Position numbers and translations under genes: made by a program. From a bacterium (GTDB taxonomy: Bacteria; Bacillota; Sulfobacillia; UBA995), in NCBI GenBank assembly GCA_031082145.1, contig JAVHLP010000003.1, forward strand, positions 1-64,000: a DNA stretch of 64,000 bases, given 5' to 3'. The first letter of the stretch is position 1. Each line of letters opens with the position of its first letter. Below, piece after piece: positions 17,824 to 26,405 of this stretch. The notes under the pieces were generated by a model that was given only the letters and a program-made list of their open reading frames with translations, ran no database searches and was not told the DNA's origin.

Positions 17824-18864
17824 GTGCCGAACCTGAGTCTCAACCCCACGCAAGACACGATGTTCTTTGCGGATCAGCACTGGGAAGACCTTGTCGAAAA
17901 CGCCCCACTCTATGAGCAATGCGATGTCTTACCCGAGTACTTCGCGGCGCCGATCTTCGTGCTATGGGAGTTGACAGGCAAGTGCCCTCTGAAATGCATG
18001 TACTGCTACGTGTCATGCCCGAAGAAGACAGAGGACCTCCCAGAGGAGGAGATCTGGAGGGTTGCCAACGAACTAGTAAGGACGAAGGTGTTCATGGTCT
18101 GCCTATCGGGTGGCGAGCCCACTATCCATCCGCTGTATCTGGAACTGCTCTCCTATCTCTCCCACAGCGGCGTTACCATTGGCACCGTCACAAGTGGCTG
18201 GTCCATGACGCCGAGACTGGCCCAGGCCATCAGGGCGCACACCAACAGCGTGCAGGTCAGCATTGATGGTCCCAATGCTTCCATTCACGACACGGTCAGA
18301 GGGAGAGCGGGTTCGTTCAGCCGAGCTGTCGCTGCAGTGAAGATGCTGCAGGACGCGGGCGTGGAGAGAATCCATGTTGCGTTTGCCCCCACTCGGTACA
18401 GCGCTGACCTTCTGCCCGAGATGATTGACCTCTGCGCGGAGTTGGGAGTGGCAACTCTCAGAACCCAGCACCTTGCGGCAGTTGGCTCGGTGGCTCTGTA
18501 CCCCGAATGTGAGCCTACAGCGGACCAATACGAGCGCCTGCTGAGAGCAATCACAGCGCACGCCAAGAGTGGCTCCAAGCAGCCGGTGATCCAATGGGGT
18601 GATCCGTCGTTGCACATGCACGTGGGGCTAGCTCTGGGGCGCACCTTTGGAGCAAGGATCACATCCGAGGGTGACGCAGGTTTCACGCCCTACCTGGATT
18701 GGTCATTCGGCTCGGTGCGGAGGCAGTCTCTTAGCCTGATATGGGAGCGCGGGCTGCGCTCTGCTTGGCGGCACCCTCTCGTCAGGGAACGGGTTTCGCG
18801 CATCAAGGGTCCGTTAGACCTGCGGGCGGTGCCGAACTACCCCTTACGGGTGGAGATAGCATGA
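17824..18864 (+). CDS. Second radical SAM protein, SPASM-like tail without cysteines
   Basis: About 346 residues. The motif TGKCPLKCMYCY supplies the three Cys (54, 58, 61), and CLSGGEPTIHP and VQVSIDGPNASIHD complete a radical SAM core. The tail (GARITSEGDAGFTPYLDW then LSLIWERG) follows the layout of a SPASM domain, but no cysteine remains in it, so auxiliary clusters are unlikely. GTG 17824 has GAGGGGG about 9 bases upstream overlapping the previous stop; a GTG at 17803 adds seven residues. It ends overlapping the next gene as ATGA. Confidence 0.8.
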   Translation: MPNLSLNPTQDTMFFADQHWEDLVENAPLYEQCDVLPEYFAAPIFVLWELTGKCPLKCMYCYVSCPKKTEDLPEEEIWRVANELVRTKVFMVCLSGGEPTIHPLYLELLSYLSHSGVTIGTVTSGWSMTPRLAQAIRAHTNSVQVSIDGPNASIHDTVRGRAGSFSRAVAAVKMLQDAGVERIHVAFAPTRYSADLLPEMIDLCAELGVATLRTQHLAAVGSVALYPECEPTADQYERLLRAITAHAKSGSKQPVIQWGDPSLHMHVGLALGRTFGARITSEGDAGFTPYLDWSFGSVRRQSLSLIWERGLRSAWRHPLVRERVSRIKGPLDLRAVPNYPLRVEIA

Positions 18865-19208
18865 GCGGCGACTCCTTATGGCGTACGCCACGGATCGGTC
18901 CTGTGTACTGGAGACGGGATGGGCCGCATGGCCAGCATATCGTGGTGGCGGTTCCAATGTTTGGGGGAGTGTTCTGTCTTAACCCCGAAGCCGCCTTGGT
19001 GTTTATGGCCTGCAATGGGAAGAACAGCGTGGAGGCTATTAGTAGCAAGCTCGCAGGAACCTACGACGTCTCGATCGAGGCAGCCGTCCAAGACGTGAAT
19101 GACCTGTTGGGGATCTGGGATCAGCTGGGCATGCTGCAGCGTGATGACGGAGACCCGCCCGCGAAGAACGCCGTTCCGCCCAGTGCGAGTGGGATAATCG
19201 TGAGGTAG
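18861..19208 (+). CDS. PqqD-like peptide-recognition protein (second copy)
   Basis: 115 residues. The core IGPVYWRRDGPHGQHIVV, then FCLNPEAALVFMACNG, and a helical end (VEAISSKLAGTYDVSIEAAVQDVNDLL) fits the PqqD-like fold. The ATG at 18861 overlaps the preceding stop, so it is made with radical SAM protein 2. The cluster thus holds two enzyme-plus-PqqD pairs and two peptides. The tail after residue 95 is polar and probably disordered. Confidence 0.7.
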   Translation: MSGDSLWRTPRIGPVYWRRDGPHGQHIVVAVPMFGGVFCLNPEAALVFMACNGKNSVEAISSKLAGTYDVSIEAAVQDVNDLLGIWDQLGMLQRDDGDPPAKNAVPPSASGIIVR

Positions 19209-19278
19209 CTCTTCCTGAACTCGCGCGCGGGCAGCCGCGCCCAGCCGAGGGGGTGCTCCGTGTCGGGCAGGGGGTGAG

Positions 19279-19989
19279 TTGGCGCTGAGAGACGACGGGG
19301 CAGTGCTGAAGGTCTTCTTGTTGGATCCCGTTGAGGTCGTGAGAATCGGCCTGACGAGACTGCTGGAAGAGGAAGACGGGATCGTGATAGCTGGTCAGGC
19401 TGGTTGCGTTGAGGAGGCACTAGAGGGACTTCGGAGGTTATCGCCTGATGTCCTGCTCATGGATGGGTTCGGCCTTGAAGCAGCGGCTTCTGTTGTCACG
19501 CAGTTTGAGGGCTTGACTGTCATCGTTTTCTCAATGCTCTTGAGTCGTCAGACTGTAGAGAAACTTGTCCGCCATGGAGTGCAGGGGCTGATCTCAAAGC
19601 TCGTGCCAGCCGGAGACATCGGTAGGCTGGTCAGGCTGATCCATGATGGGGCTCGATTGGCAGTGCTCCCGCGCCAGCAGCAACCGGCGGGCTTACCCGG
19701 TTTGCCGCCGCTCACACCGCGGGAAGAGGATGTAATCAGGCTCCTGCTAGCCGGCATGAACACCTCGGAAGCCGCTCGTAGTCTCTCTCTGAGTGAGCGC
19801 ACGGTCAGAACGTACGTTTCGAGCATCCACTCTAAGTTCGGAACCCGCAGGAGGGATGATCTGATGGCGGTTGCCACAGCCATCGCCAGCTCGCTGTTTG
19901 GGGACTTACGCCGCCCTCCGAATCTGGAAGTGGCGTCGCTTCCGAGGTCGCGAAGTTCGTTCAGCACTGTGGAGGTGGGGTCCGGATGA
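19279..19989 (+). CDS. NarL/FixJ-type response regulator
   Basis: 236 residues. A receiver domain (VFLLDPVEVVRIGLTRLLEEE, phosphoacceptor Asp in DVLLMDGFG, switch Lys in LISKLVP) is followed by a LuxR HTH, LTPREEDVIRLLLAG to SERTVRTYVSSIHSKF. The acidic pocket is reduced to one Asp (LLDP). No histidine kinase is present in the window. TTG start with GGGGGTGA upstream. It overlaps peptide B as ATGA, so regulator and peptide are co-translated, and it is the likely regulator of the cluster or its transporters. Confidence 0.85.
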   Translation: MALRDDGAVLKVFLLDPVEVVRIGLTRLLEEEDGIVIAGQAGCVEEALEGLRRLSPDVLLMDGFGLEAAASVVTQFEGLTVIVFSMLLSRQTVEKLVRHGVQGLISKLVPAGDIGRLVRLIHDGARLAVLPRQQQPAGLPGLPPLTPREEDVIRLLLAGMNTSEAARSLSLSERTVRTYVSSIHSKFGTRRRDDLMAVATAIASSLFGDLRRPPNLEVASLPRSRSSFSTVEVGSG

Positions 19990-20171
19990 CCGCCATACCG
20001 GGAGGGTCGGCCCTCAGTGGGAGGGCTTACCAGCGACCGAGGATGCTCTTGCTGGTCGGTGCATCCTACCAGATCAACCTGGCCATTGTCCTCCTCATCC
20101 TCTGGGTCTGGGTGCTCCCTGTTGCTGACCCGGGGCCTCCGTTGCCCAAGCCGCCTCCCCCTGACATGTAG
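19986..20171 (+). CDS. Small hydrophobic candidate precursor peptide B
   Basis: 61 residues. After an N-terminal MTAIPGGSALSGRA come YQRPRMLLLVGASYQ, the hydrophobic helix NLAIVLLILWVWVLP and a proline-rich tail ending PKPPPPDM. Peptide A shares YQRPRMLL, a G-x3-Q step, LLILW, the second Trp two residues later and a Pro after it. The ATG overlaps the stop of the response regulator. The paired peptides, each with a conserved WxW in an otherwise aliphatic core, suggest two substrates of the same machinery; this is inferred from context only. Confidence 0.7.
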   Translation: MTAIPGGSALSGRAYQRPRMLLLVGASYQINLAIVLLILWVWVLPVADPGPPLPKPPPPDM

Positions 20172-20373
20172 CAGGTGCGACGTACGAATGGCACGCACCG
20201 GCGTGAAGACAGGAGTTGATGTCTGCCGCCGGGTGCGGGGGTTTCTGGTGCAGCTAGACTGCGGACTTCGGAGTTGACCGGAAGTACTCACGCCGACTGC
20301 AGGCCGGTCGCGAGGGCGGTAGGGAGCGCCCCCGGGGTGTCCCAACCTTGCATCTCTTCTGCGGGGTGAGCAC

Positions 20374-21033
20374 TTGGGCAGCCAGGTGATAGTGGCCCGC
20401 GGCTTGGGCAAGCGTTACCTGAGCGGCGGGCAGCAGTTCTGGGTTTTCCGGGGCCTTTGTCTTGAGGTTGAGGCGGGCGAAATGGTCTGCGTGTGGGGCC
20501 CCTCGGGTTCGGGGAAGACCACTCTTCTGTCGTTGCTGGCCGGATTGGAGCGGCCGACGGAAGGTACGGTGCACCTCAGCGGTGTCCGAGTCAGCCACTT
20601 GAGCGAGGCCCGGTCCGCGGACCTGCGGCGGAGGCACCTGGGCTTCGTCTTCCAGTTCTTCTACCTCCTGCCCAACCTCACGGCGGTGGAGAACATCGCC
20701 CTGCCCCTGGTATTGGCGGGGCAGTCCGCGGTGGCCCTGCCCCGGGCCCGTGCGCTTGCTCGGCGCCTGGGGCTGGGCGACCGCTGTGCGAGCTACCCAG
20801 CCCAGTTGTCAGGGGGTGAGCAGCAGCGGGTGGCCATTGGCCGCGCGCTGATCAACGAACCCACCGTCCTCATGGCCGACGAACCGGCCGGCAACCTCGA
20901 CGCCGCGTCCGCCACGGTCGTGCTGGACATCCTGCGCGGGCAGACGGCAGAAGGCCGGGCGGTGCTGGTGGCTAGCCATAATACCCGGATTGCCGACTTG
21001 GCCGACCGGGTGGTCGACCTGGGAGTGAGCTGA
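20374..21033 (+). CDS. ABC transporter ATPase (LolD/MacB type)
   Basis: 219 residues. Walker A GPSGSGKTT, Q-loop LGFVFQFFYLLPNLTAVEN, signature LSGGEQQR and Walker B VLMADEPAGNLD are all intact. The FQFFYLLP segment and compact size are typical of ATPases paired with FtsX-like permeases. The TTG start follows GGGGTGAGC. The permease begins 2 bp after its stop. It could export the peptide products or give self-protection. Confidence 0.9.
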   Translation: MGSQVIVARGLGKRYLSGGQQFWVFRGLCLEVEAGEMVCVWGPSGSGKTTLLSLLAGLERPTEGTVHLSGVRVSHLSEARSADLRRRHLGFVFQFFYLLPNLTAVENIALPLVLAGQSAVALPRARALARRLGLGDRCASYPAQLSGGEQQRVAIGRALINEPTVLMADEPAGNLDAASATVVLDILRGQTAEGRAVLVASHNTRIADLADRVVDLGVS

Positions 21034-21035
21034 CG

Positions 21036-23504
21036 GTGGCGAGATGGTTGTGGCGGCTGGCCACGTCCGGTCTGGCAGCCGAGACGCGCTGGCTGGCTCC
21101 TGTGGTTCTCTGCACGAGCCTTGCCCTGGGGTCGTTGCTGCCGGTGCAGTGGGCAGTGGATGCGGGCAGGATGGGCAGCCTGGCTTACCTGCGGCAGGCC
21201 CTGGGCGCCGACCTGCGGATCGACCTCTCGGAGGCGCGGGCGGCGGCCCCCCCGGCAGAGATCCAGGCGGTGCTGGCCAACCTGCCCCGGGGGTCGGAGA
21301 TGACGTGGGGCCGCGAGCTGTCGGCGCGGATCGAGGGACCGGCGGAGGCTAGGGTTCGAGTCTTGGCGGTGTGCGGGAACTACCCACTCTACGGCGGGGA
21401 AACCTGGAGCCGGCCGCCCGGAGAGGCGCTGACTCGGGGGGTGGCGATATCGGCCGGACTGCTTGCACTGGCCGAAGGCGACCGCATCTCGCTCCTCGGG
21501 CTTGATCTTCCGGTGGAAGCCGTCTTCCCGGAGAGCCCCCTCGTGCCCGGCTCACTGCAGGTTGACGGGACCGTGGTGATCGCGGCCACCCTGCTGGAAG
21601 AGGTGCCGGGCAGGGATTTCGTCCTGGTGAAGCTGCCGGAGGGTGCGTCTCCCACCATCCTGGCGGACGATCTGGTCCGGAGGCTGGGGCGTTCCGCGGT
21701 GGTCGGCCTGGCCGACCTTGCGCCCGTGCTGGAACTGGGCCTGGAGCGGCTGGGCACGGTCTGCTTCTGGAGTTCGGTTACCATCATCTTCATGGCCGCC
21801 TTCGGCATCGCTTTCGGGGTGGAGGACTACGTGCGCAGCCGCAGCCCCGAACATGCCGTGTTGCGGACGCTGGGCGCCCCGGCGGGGTTGCCTTTCGCCC
21901 TGACGGCCTTTCGGCTGGCGCTGGCGGGTGCGCTGGCGGGCTTGCTCAGCACGCTATGGGGATGGCTGCTGCGGACACTCACGCTGGAGCTGGCCGGTGC
22001 CCAGGCCCGGCCGTTAGTCCTGCTCAGCACCCCCTCCCACCCTGCCTGGTCCTTTCTCCTGTTGGGGCCGCTCCTGGCCTTGGTCTACGGCGCTTGGCCG
22101 CTGGCTCTAACCCTCCGGATCCGACCCTCGCTTGCCCTGCGGGCCAAACTGGCCGGCTTCCTGGTGCCCGACGAGCGGCGGGGCGATGGGCTACTCTCGC
22201 TGGCCGGCGTGGCCGTCGTAACGCTGATCATGGTACCTGTTCTGGGCCGGCTCTTCATCGGGGGCGCGTTCTTCACCCTGCCCGTGGCCTGGCTAATCGT
22301 CGTCTTCGGCGGGCTCCTGGGAGCAGCGGTAGCACTCGTGGTCGCGGTCCTCGCGGGACTGGGACAGGCGGCGCCCGTGGCCTTGCGCTGGCCCTTGATC
22401 TACTTCCGGTTAGGGCGCGACCGGGCGGTAATCACCATGACGGCATTGGCCCTGGCCCTCGCCGTGGGAACGGGCGCGGCCCTTGTAGGGCGAGCACTGA
22501 CCTGGGATCTGCAGGTGGCCCTCAGCCGGCAGGTCCCAATGTCGCTCATCGCTTTCTCCACTTCGGGCCCGACCGCTGGGGAGGACCTGCGCCGGGCGCA
22601 AGACTTGCTTGAAGCGCGCGATGACGTGGAGGCCGTCACTATCGGTGGGGTCAACTCGCTGAGGGCCGTTTACGTCAATGGCAGACCGCTGCCCAGGCCT
22701 CTGGCCATGGCGATCAAGCTGGTCGATCCAAACCACGCTGGCCTGTACAACTCGACCCTGACGCCAGGATTGGTGGCCATGGCGGCCCCGGGCAGTTTCC
22801 CATGCACGGTCTGGGCCGAGTGGGCAGACCGGGCCGGCCTGACCTTGGGCGACCTGGTGGATGTGGTCGGTCCGTCGGGCGAACTGGTGCGACTGCAGAT
22901 CGTCGGTCTTGAGCCTCACCAGGGAATCCGGGTTGGGATCGTTGCCCCGGTGAGTGTCCCCCGCGGCGCGTGGGCTTCGGAATTCGACTTCATCGTCGCG
23001 CGGTTGGACCCGGCCCGCAGCGGGCTGCTGGCTCGGGAGTTGGCCGGGCTGATCCCGGGGCTCAAGGTACTGGACCTGGGGGGACTGCTGACCGTGCTCC
23101 GGGCGGCGGTGGCCGATCTGTTGTTCCTTTGGTGGGTGGCAGCCGCCTTCAGCTTGCTGGTCAGTGTAAGCCTCTGTCTCACGATGTCGTCCATCATCCG
23201 GATCCGGCGGTCGGCCGAACTGGCCCTTTTCCGCGTCCTAGGGGCGTCCCGGTGGCAGTTGCGGGCCGGACCTTTGGCCGAGGCCCTCATCGAGGGCCTG
23301 GTGGCCGGGGGCATCGGCGGCGGAGTCGCCCAGGCCGCGCTCCTCAAGCTAATGAGCTACCTCTCGGGTGTGGGAGTGGCCTTTGATCGGACAATCCTCG
23401 CGATGGCGACCGGCGTAGCTCTCGTGCTGGCCCTGGGAAGGCAGCTCGTCTCTTTCCGCCGGAGTCTGGCCCGGCCCGCCATGGAAGTGCTGCGACGCGA
23501 GTGA
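21036..23504 (+). CDS. FtsX-like ABC transporter permease (double module)
   Basis: 822 residues with two FtsX-type units. Each unit has a large extracytoplasmic loop and a final three-helix bundle: about residues 245-370 (IIFMAAFGIAFGVEDYVRSRSPEHAVLRTLGAP) and 690-815 (SSIIRIRRSAELALFRVLGAS). This layout is seen in MacB- or BceB-like systems handling lipoproteins or antimicrobial peptides. It forms an operon with the ATPase upstream, and its composition returns to that of the host chromosome. Confidence 0.85.
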   Translation: MARWLWRLATSGLAAETRWLAPVVLCTSLALGSLLPVQWAVDAGRMGSLAYLRQALGADLRIDLSEARAAAPPAEIQAVLANLPRGSEMTWGRELSARIEGPAEARVRVLAVCGNYPLYGGETWSRPPGEALTRGVAISAGLLALAEGDRISLLGLDLPVEAVFPESPLVPGSLQVDGTVVIAATLLEEVPGRDFVLVKLPEGASPTILADDLVRRLGRSAVVGLADLAPVLELGLERLGTVCFWSSVTIIFMAAFGIAFGVEDYVRSRSPEHAVLRTLGAPAGLPFALTAFRLALAGALAGLLSTLWGWLLRTLTLELAGAQARPLVLLSTPSHPAWSFLLLGPLLALVYGAWPLALTLRIRPSLALRAKLAGFLVPDERRGDGLLSLAGVAVVTLIMVPVLGRLFIGGAFFTLPVAWLIVVFGGLLGAAVALVVAVLAGLGQAAPVALRWPLIYFRLGRDRAVITMTALALALAVGTGAALVGRALTWDLQVALSRQVPMSLIAFSTSGPTAGEDLRRAQDLLEARDDVEAVTIGGVNSLRAVYVNGRPLPRPLAMAIKLVDPNHAGLYNSTLTPGLVAMAAPGSFPCTVWAEWADRAGLTLGDLVDVVGPSGELVRLQIVGLEPHQGIRVGIVAPVSVPRGAWASEFDFIVARLDPARSGLLARELAGLIPGLKVLDLGGLLTVLRAAVADLLFLWWVAAAFSLLVSVSLCLTMSSIIRIRRSAELALFRVLGASRWQLRAGPLAEALIEGLVAGGIGGGVAQAALLKLMSYLSGVGVAFDRTILAMATGVALVLALGRQLVSFRRSLARPAMEVLRRE

Positions 23505-23528
23505 TCCGGCTTCTCCGGAGGTGGGATC

Positions 23529-24449
23529 TTGATCAGGGTCCGGTCGCTGACCAAGAGGTTCGCCACCGTCACGGCGGTGGACGGGCTCGACCTCGATGTC
23601 CAGGCGGGAGAGGTGTTCGGCCTCCTCGGCCCCAACGGCGCCGGCAAGACGACCACCGTCCGCATGCTGGGAGGGCTGCTCCTGCCCTCGCAGGGCGATG
23701 CCTTCGTCGGCGGATGCCAGGTGACCCGGGAGGCGCCGGCCTTGCGCCGGTTGGTCGGCGTCGTCAACGAGGGAGCCGGCCTGTACGCACGGTTGACCGT
23801 CGAGGAGAACCTGCTCTTCTTCGGAACTCTGTACGGAGTGTCCGGAACCGCCGCCCGCAAGCGGATGGGGGAGCTCTGCGACCTCTTGGACCTCGGGCCG
23901 GTGGCGAAGAGGCGGTTCGGCGAGCTCAGCACCGGCTGGAGCAAACGGGCTTGCCTGGCCAGGGCGCTACTGCACCGGCCGCCGGTGCTTCTCCTCGACG
24001 AGCCCTGGACGGGGCTTGACCCGGCTGCGGCCAGGACCGTTCGGCTGCACGTCTCCGCACTGGCCCGGGATCACGGGAACACGGTCCTCCTGTGCACGCA
24101 CGGCCTCTCCGAGGCGGCCGAGATCTGCTCCCGGGTGGCGGTGATGGTCAGGGGGAAGATCGCCGTTCTCGGTCGGCCCGGAGCCCTCCCGCCCCTGGCG
24201 GGCCCGCTTCGGTACCTGGTCCGCTCTTCCGGGAGACTGCCGGCCGGAGACTGGTGGCAACGACAGGAGGGAGTGCTCGAGGCCCGGTCCGTCGCAGAGG
24301 GATATGAACTCGAGGTGACGGGCGAGGCGGTGGTGGAGGCTCTTCTCCCTGCCCTCCTCGAGACCGGAGCGGCCGTCCGCGAGATCCGGCGGACCGGACC
24401 CACCCTGGAAGATGCCTACCTGAAGGTGGTGGCCGACGGTGGACCTTGA
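23529..24449 (+). CDS. ABC-2 type transporter ATPase
   Basis: 306 residues. Walker A GPNGAGKTT, a signature modified to LSTGWSKRACLARAL (as in NatA-like ATPases) and Walker B VLLLDEPWTGLD are present. An extra C-terminal domain of about 90 residues is usual in this subgroup. The TTG start has GGAGGTGGG upstream. It overlaps the permease by 11 bp. The position after the MacB-like pair suggests a second exporter or an immunity pump. Confidence 0.9.
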   Translation: MIRVRSLTKRFATVTAVDGLDLDVQAGEVFGLLGPNGAGKTTTVRMLGGLLLPSQGDAFVGGCQVTREAPALRRLVGVVNEGAGLYARLTVEENLLFFGTLYGVSGTAARKRMGELCDLLDLGPVAKRRFGELSTGWSKRACLARALLHRPPVLLLDEPWTGLDPAAARTVRLHVSALARDHGNTVLLCTHGLSEAAEICSRVAVMVRGKIAVLGRPGALPPLAGPLRYLVRSSGRLPAGDWWQRQEGVLEARSVAEGYELEVTGEAVVEALLPALLETGAAVREIRRTGPTLEDAYLKVVADGGP

Positions 24450-25260
24450 ACGGTGCCTGGCGCTGGTCGGAAAGGACCTGAGAGTGCTCACCCGCAGCCG
24501 GAGTGTGCTGGGGAGCGTGGTTGCCCCGGCGCTGGTTGTGTCGGTGCTTTTGCCCCTGTTGGTCCTGAGCCATACTCCTCTCGCAACGGCCCCCGGAACC
24601 CCCGGGGGATGGATAGCCGGCTTCATCGACCGTATGCCGGAGGCTCTCCGCCGGGGCCTGGCCGGGCTGAGCGACGACCAGGCCTTTGTCTATGCCGTAA
24701 CCGTCTACTACTTCCTTCCCTTCTTCCTGATCAGCGTGGCTTCCTCCGCAGTTGCCACGGCGGCCGAAGGCTTCATCCAGGAGAAGACCTGGGGAACCCT
24801 GGATTCGTTATTGTACTCACCGGTCACCGACCTCGAACTGCTCGTGGCCAAGATCCTCACCTGCACCGTGCCACCGGTCCTCGCGACCTGGTTCTCGTTC
24901 GCCGTCTACGCGATTGTCATAAACGCCCGGGCCTGGCCCATCATGGGAGGGTTCTTCTTTCCCCCGCCTTTCTGGCTGGTGGCCATGGGCGTCCTTGTAC
25001 CCCTGCTGGGCCTAACGGTCACCCTGCTCACGCTGATCGTAGCCCTGCGGCTCCGGAGCTCCCAGGATGCGGCGCAAGTCGGCAACCTGGTAGTTATTCC
25101 CCTCGTGGCCCTGTTCTTCGGACAGGCCATGGGCTACTGGTACGCGGGGCCGGCACTGGTTGCGCGCCTGGTCCTGGCCGTGGCAGCGGCGGACCTGGCC
25201 CTGCTGCTCGTAGCCAGGTGGACGTTCGTTCGCCACCGGCTGGCCGAGAGGCTGTACTGA
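24439..25260 (+). CDS. ABC-2 type transporter permease
   Basis: 273 residues with six predicted hydrophobic segments (for example VVAPALVVSVLLPLLVL near 25-42 and LVPLLGLTVTLLTLIVAL near 190-207). The cytoplasmic loop EGFIQEKTWGTLDSLLYSPV is the typical ABC-2 signature of NatB-like permeases. GTG start inside the ATPase gene. It is the last gene of the plus-strand run. A GC-rich inverted repeat at 25376-25400 lies before the opposing genes but has no T-run. Confidence 0.85.
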   Translation: MDLERCLALVGKDLRVLTRSRSVLGSVVAPALVVSVLLPLLVLSHTPLATAPGTPGGWIAGFIDRMPEALRRGLAGLSDDQAFVYAVTVYYFLPFFLISVASSAVATAAEGFIQEKTWGTLDSLLYSPVTDLELLVAKILTCTVPPVLATWFSFAVYAIVINARAWPIMGGFFFPPPFWLVAMGVLVPLLGLTVTLLTLIVALRLRSSQDAAQVGNLVVIPLVALFFGQAMGYWYAGPALVARLVLAVAAADLALLLVARWTFVRHRLAERLY

Positions 25261-25417
25261 GCCCGGGTGCCGGCGAGAATGGCCGTGAACCTGCCGCCAG
25301 AGCGGCGTCTCACGCAGGCCCCCGGTGAGGCGTTCTCCTGGGATGCGGAGTCGCTGGAACGGGCCGGTGCCCGCTCCCCCGGCGACCGGCTGGCCGGGGG
25401 CGCCTGACGGACCTGCA

Positions 25418-26392
25418 TTACCGCCTTCCCACCGGCTCCCGCTTCAGGAAGGTGGTCATGCAGTGCATGGCCCCCCAACCCTTCTGCAACTCGCTCACGT
25501 CCGCCTCGATGACCTCAATGCCGGCCTGCCGGTACATCCGCGCCGTCTCCGGGGCCCCCGCGGGCATCACGATCAGCCCCGGGGCCAGGGCCACGAAGTT
25601 TGAGGGCATGACCGACTGGTACTCATGAACGTTAGCGATCTCAAGGAGGCGGAAGCCCCGGTCCCGGAGGGCGGCGACCACCACGAAAGGCGTCTTCCAG
25701 GGGAAGCAGACCGCGGTGCGGGAGTCCACGATGTTCATGAAGCCGTCCAGGTGAACGGAACCATAGCCGATCTGGACCTGGATCACGTGCTCGCAACCCA
25801 TGGCCCGTAGCTCCCGCTCGACCTGGGCGACGCCGTCGGCGTTGCTGCGGTTGCCCAGGCCGAGGAAGGCGGTGGAGCGGTCCAGCCACATCAGGTCGGC
25901 TCCCTCGAAGGTGCCGCGGCCGTTGACGGTCCGGATGATGGGGACGCCGAGCTGGCCGAGGGTGCGGGCCAGGTACCGCTCCTCGCCCCGGCGGACGGCG
26001 AGGGCGGGACGGGCCAGGATGGCTCCCTCCGGCGTCATGACACAGAGATCGCGGCAGAACAGGCCGTTGGGCTTGTCCGGGGCCATCTCTTCCACGTAGT
26101 GGACCTTGACACCATGCTGGGCATAGACGGCCATGAGCTGGTCGTGCTGGTCGCGGGCCTTTGCAGGGTCCGGCAGATCGCGGAAGCGGATGGCAACCGG
26201 GTCGGTGAGCCCCTCCCACTCCCGCCCCGGCCGGCGGACCAGGACGGCCTTCAACCCGCCGTACTCCGAGTCCACCCCCCAGTCTCCCCAGTAGCGGGGG
26301 AGGTCCTCCTCAAAGGGGGTGGCATCGGCGAACCACCGCTCGCCCACGCTTCTCGGCGTGTCGCGGGGATCTTCCGGGGTCATGCCCGTCAT
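25418..26392 (-). CDS. Amidinotransferase-fold enzyme (dimethylargininase / arginine deiminase superfamily)
   Basis: 324 residues. The guanidine-modifying fold is marked by GTFEGADLMWL, the histidine block YGSVHLDGFMNIVD and a C-terminal nucleophile in GAMHCMTTFLKR. These three elements fit dimethylarginine dimethylaminohydrolase or a related hydrolase acting on a guanidino group; the substrate cannot be decided. It follows the MBL hydrolase by 13 bp, so the two are probably cotranscribed. An ATG nine bases further in (26383) is equally plausible as start. Confidence 0.8.
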   Translation of the reverse strand: MTGMTPEDPRDTPRSVGERWFADATPFEEDLPRYWGDWGVDSEYGGLKAVLVRRPGREWEGLTDPVAIRFRDLPDPAKARDQHDQLMAVYAQHGVKVHYVEEMAPDKPNGLFCRDLCVMTPEGAILARPALAVRRGEERYLARTLGQLGVPIIRTVNGRGTFEGADLMWLDRSTAFLGLGNRSNADGVAQVERELRAMGCEHVIQVQIGYGSVHLDGFMNIVDSRTAVCFPWKTPFVVVAALRDRGFRLLEIANVHEYQSVMPSNFVALAPGLIVMPAGAPETARMYRQAGIEVIEADVSELQKGWGAMHCMTTFLKREPVGRR

Positions 26393-26405
26393 CTCCCATC
26401 CACTC

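Noticed and set aside
16526-20171. Peptides A and B as type I toxin-like membrane peptides
   Set aside because: Size and hydrophobicity fit, but both are embedded and overlapped in a PqqD/radical SAM operon, share a basic leader-like block, and no antisense RNA promoter was evident. Kept only as an alternative.
25376-25400. GC-rich inverted repeat between convergent genes as terminator
   Set aside because: Stem CCCCCGGC/GCCGGGGG is perfect but no T-run follows on either strand; support too weak to list.
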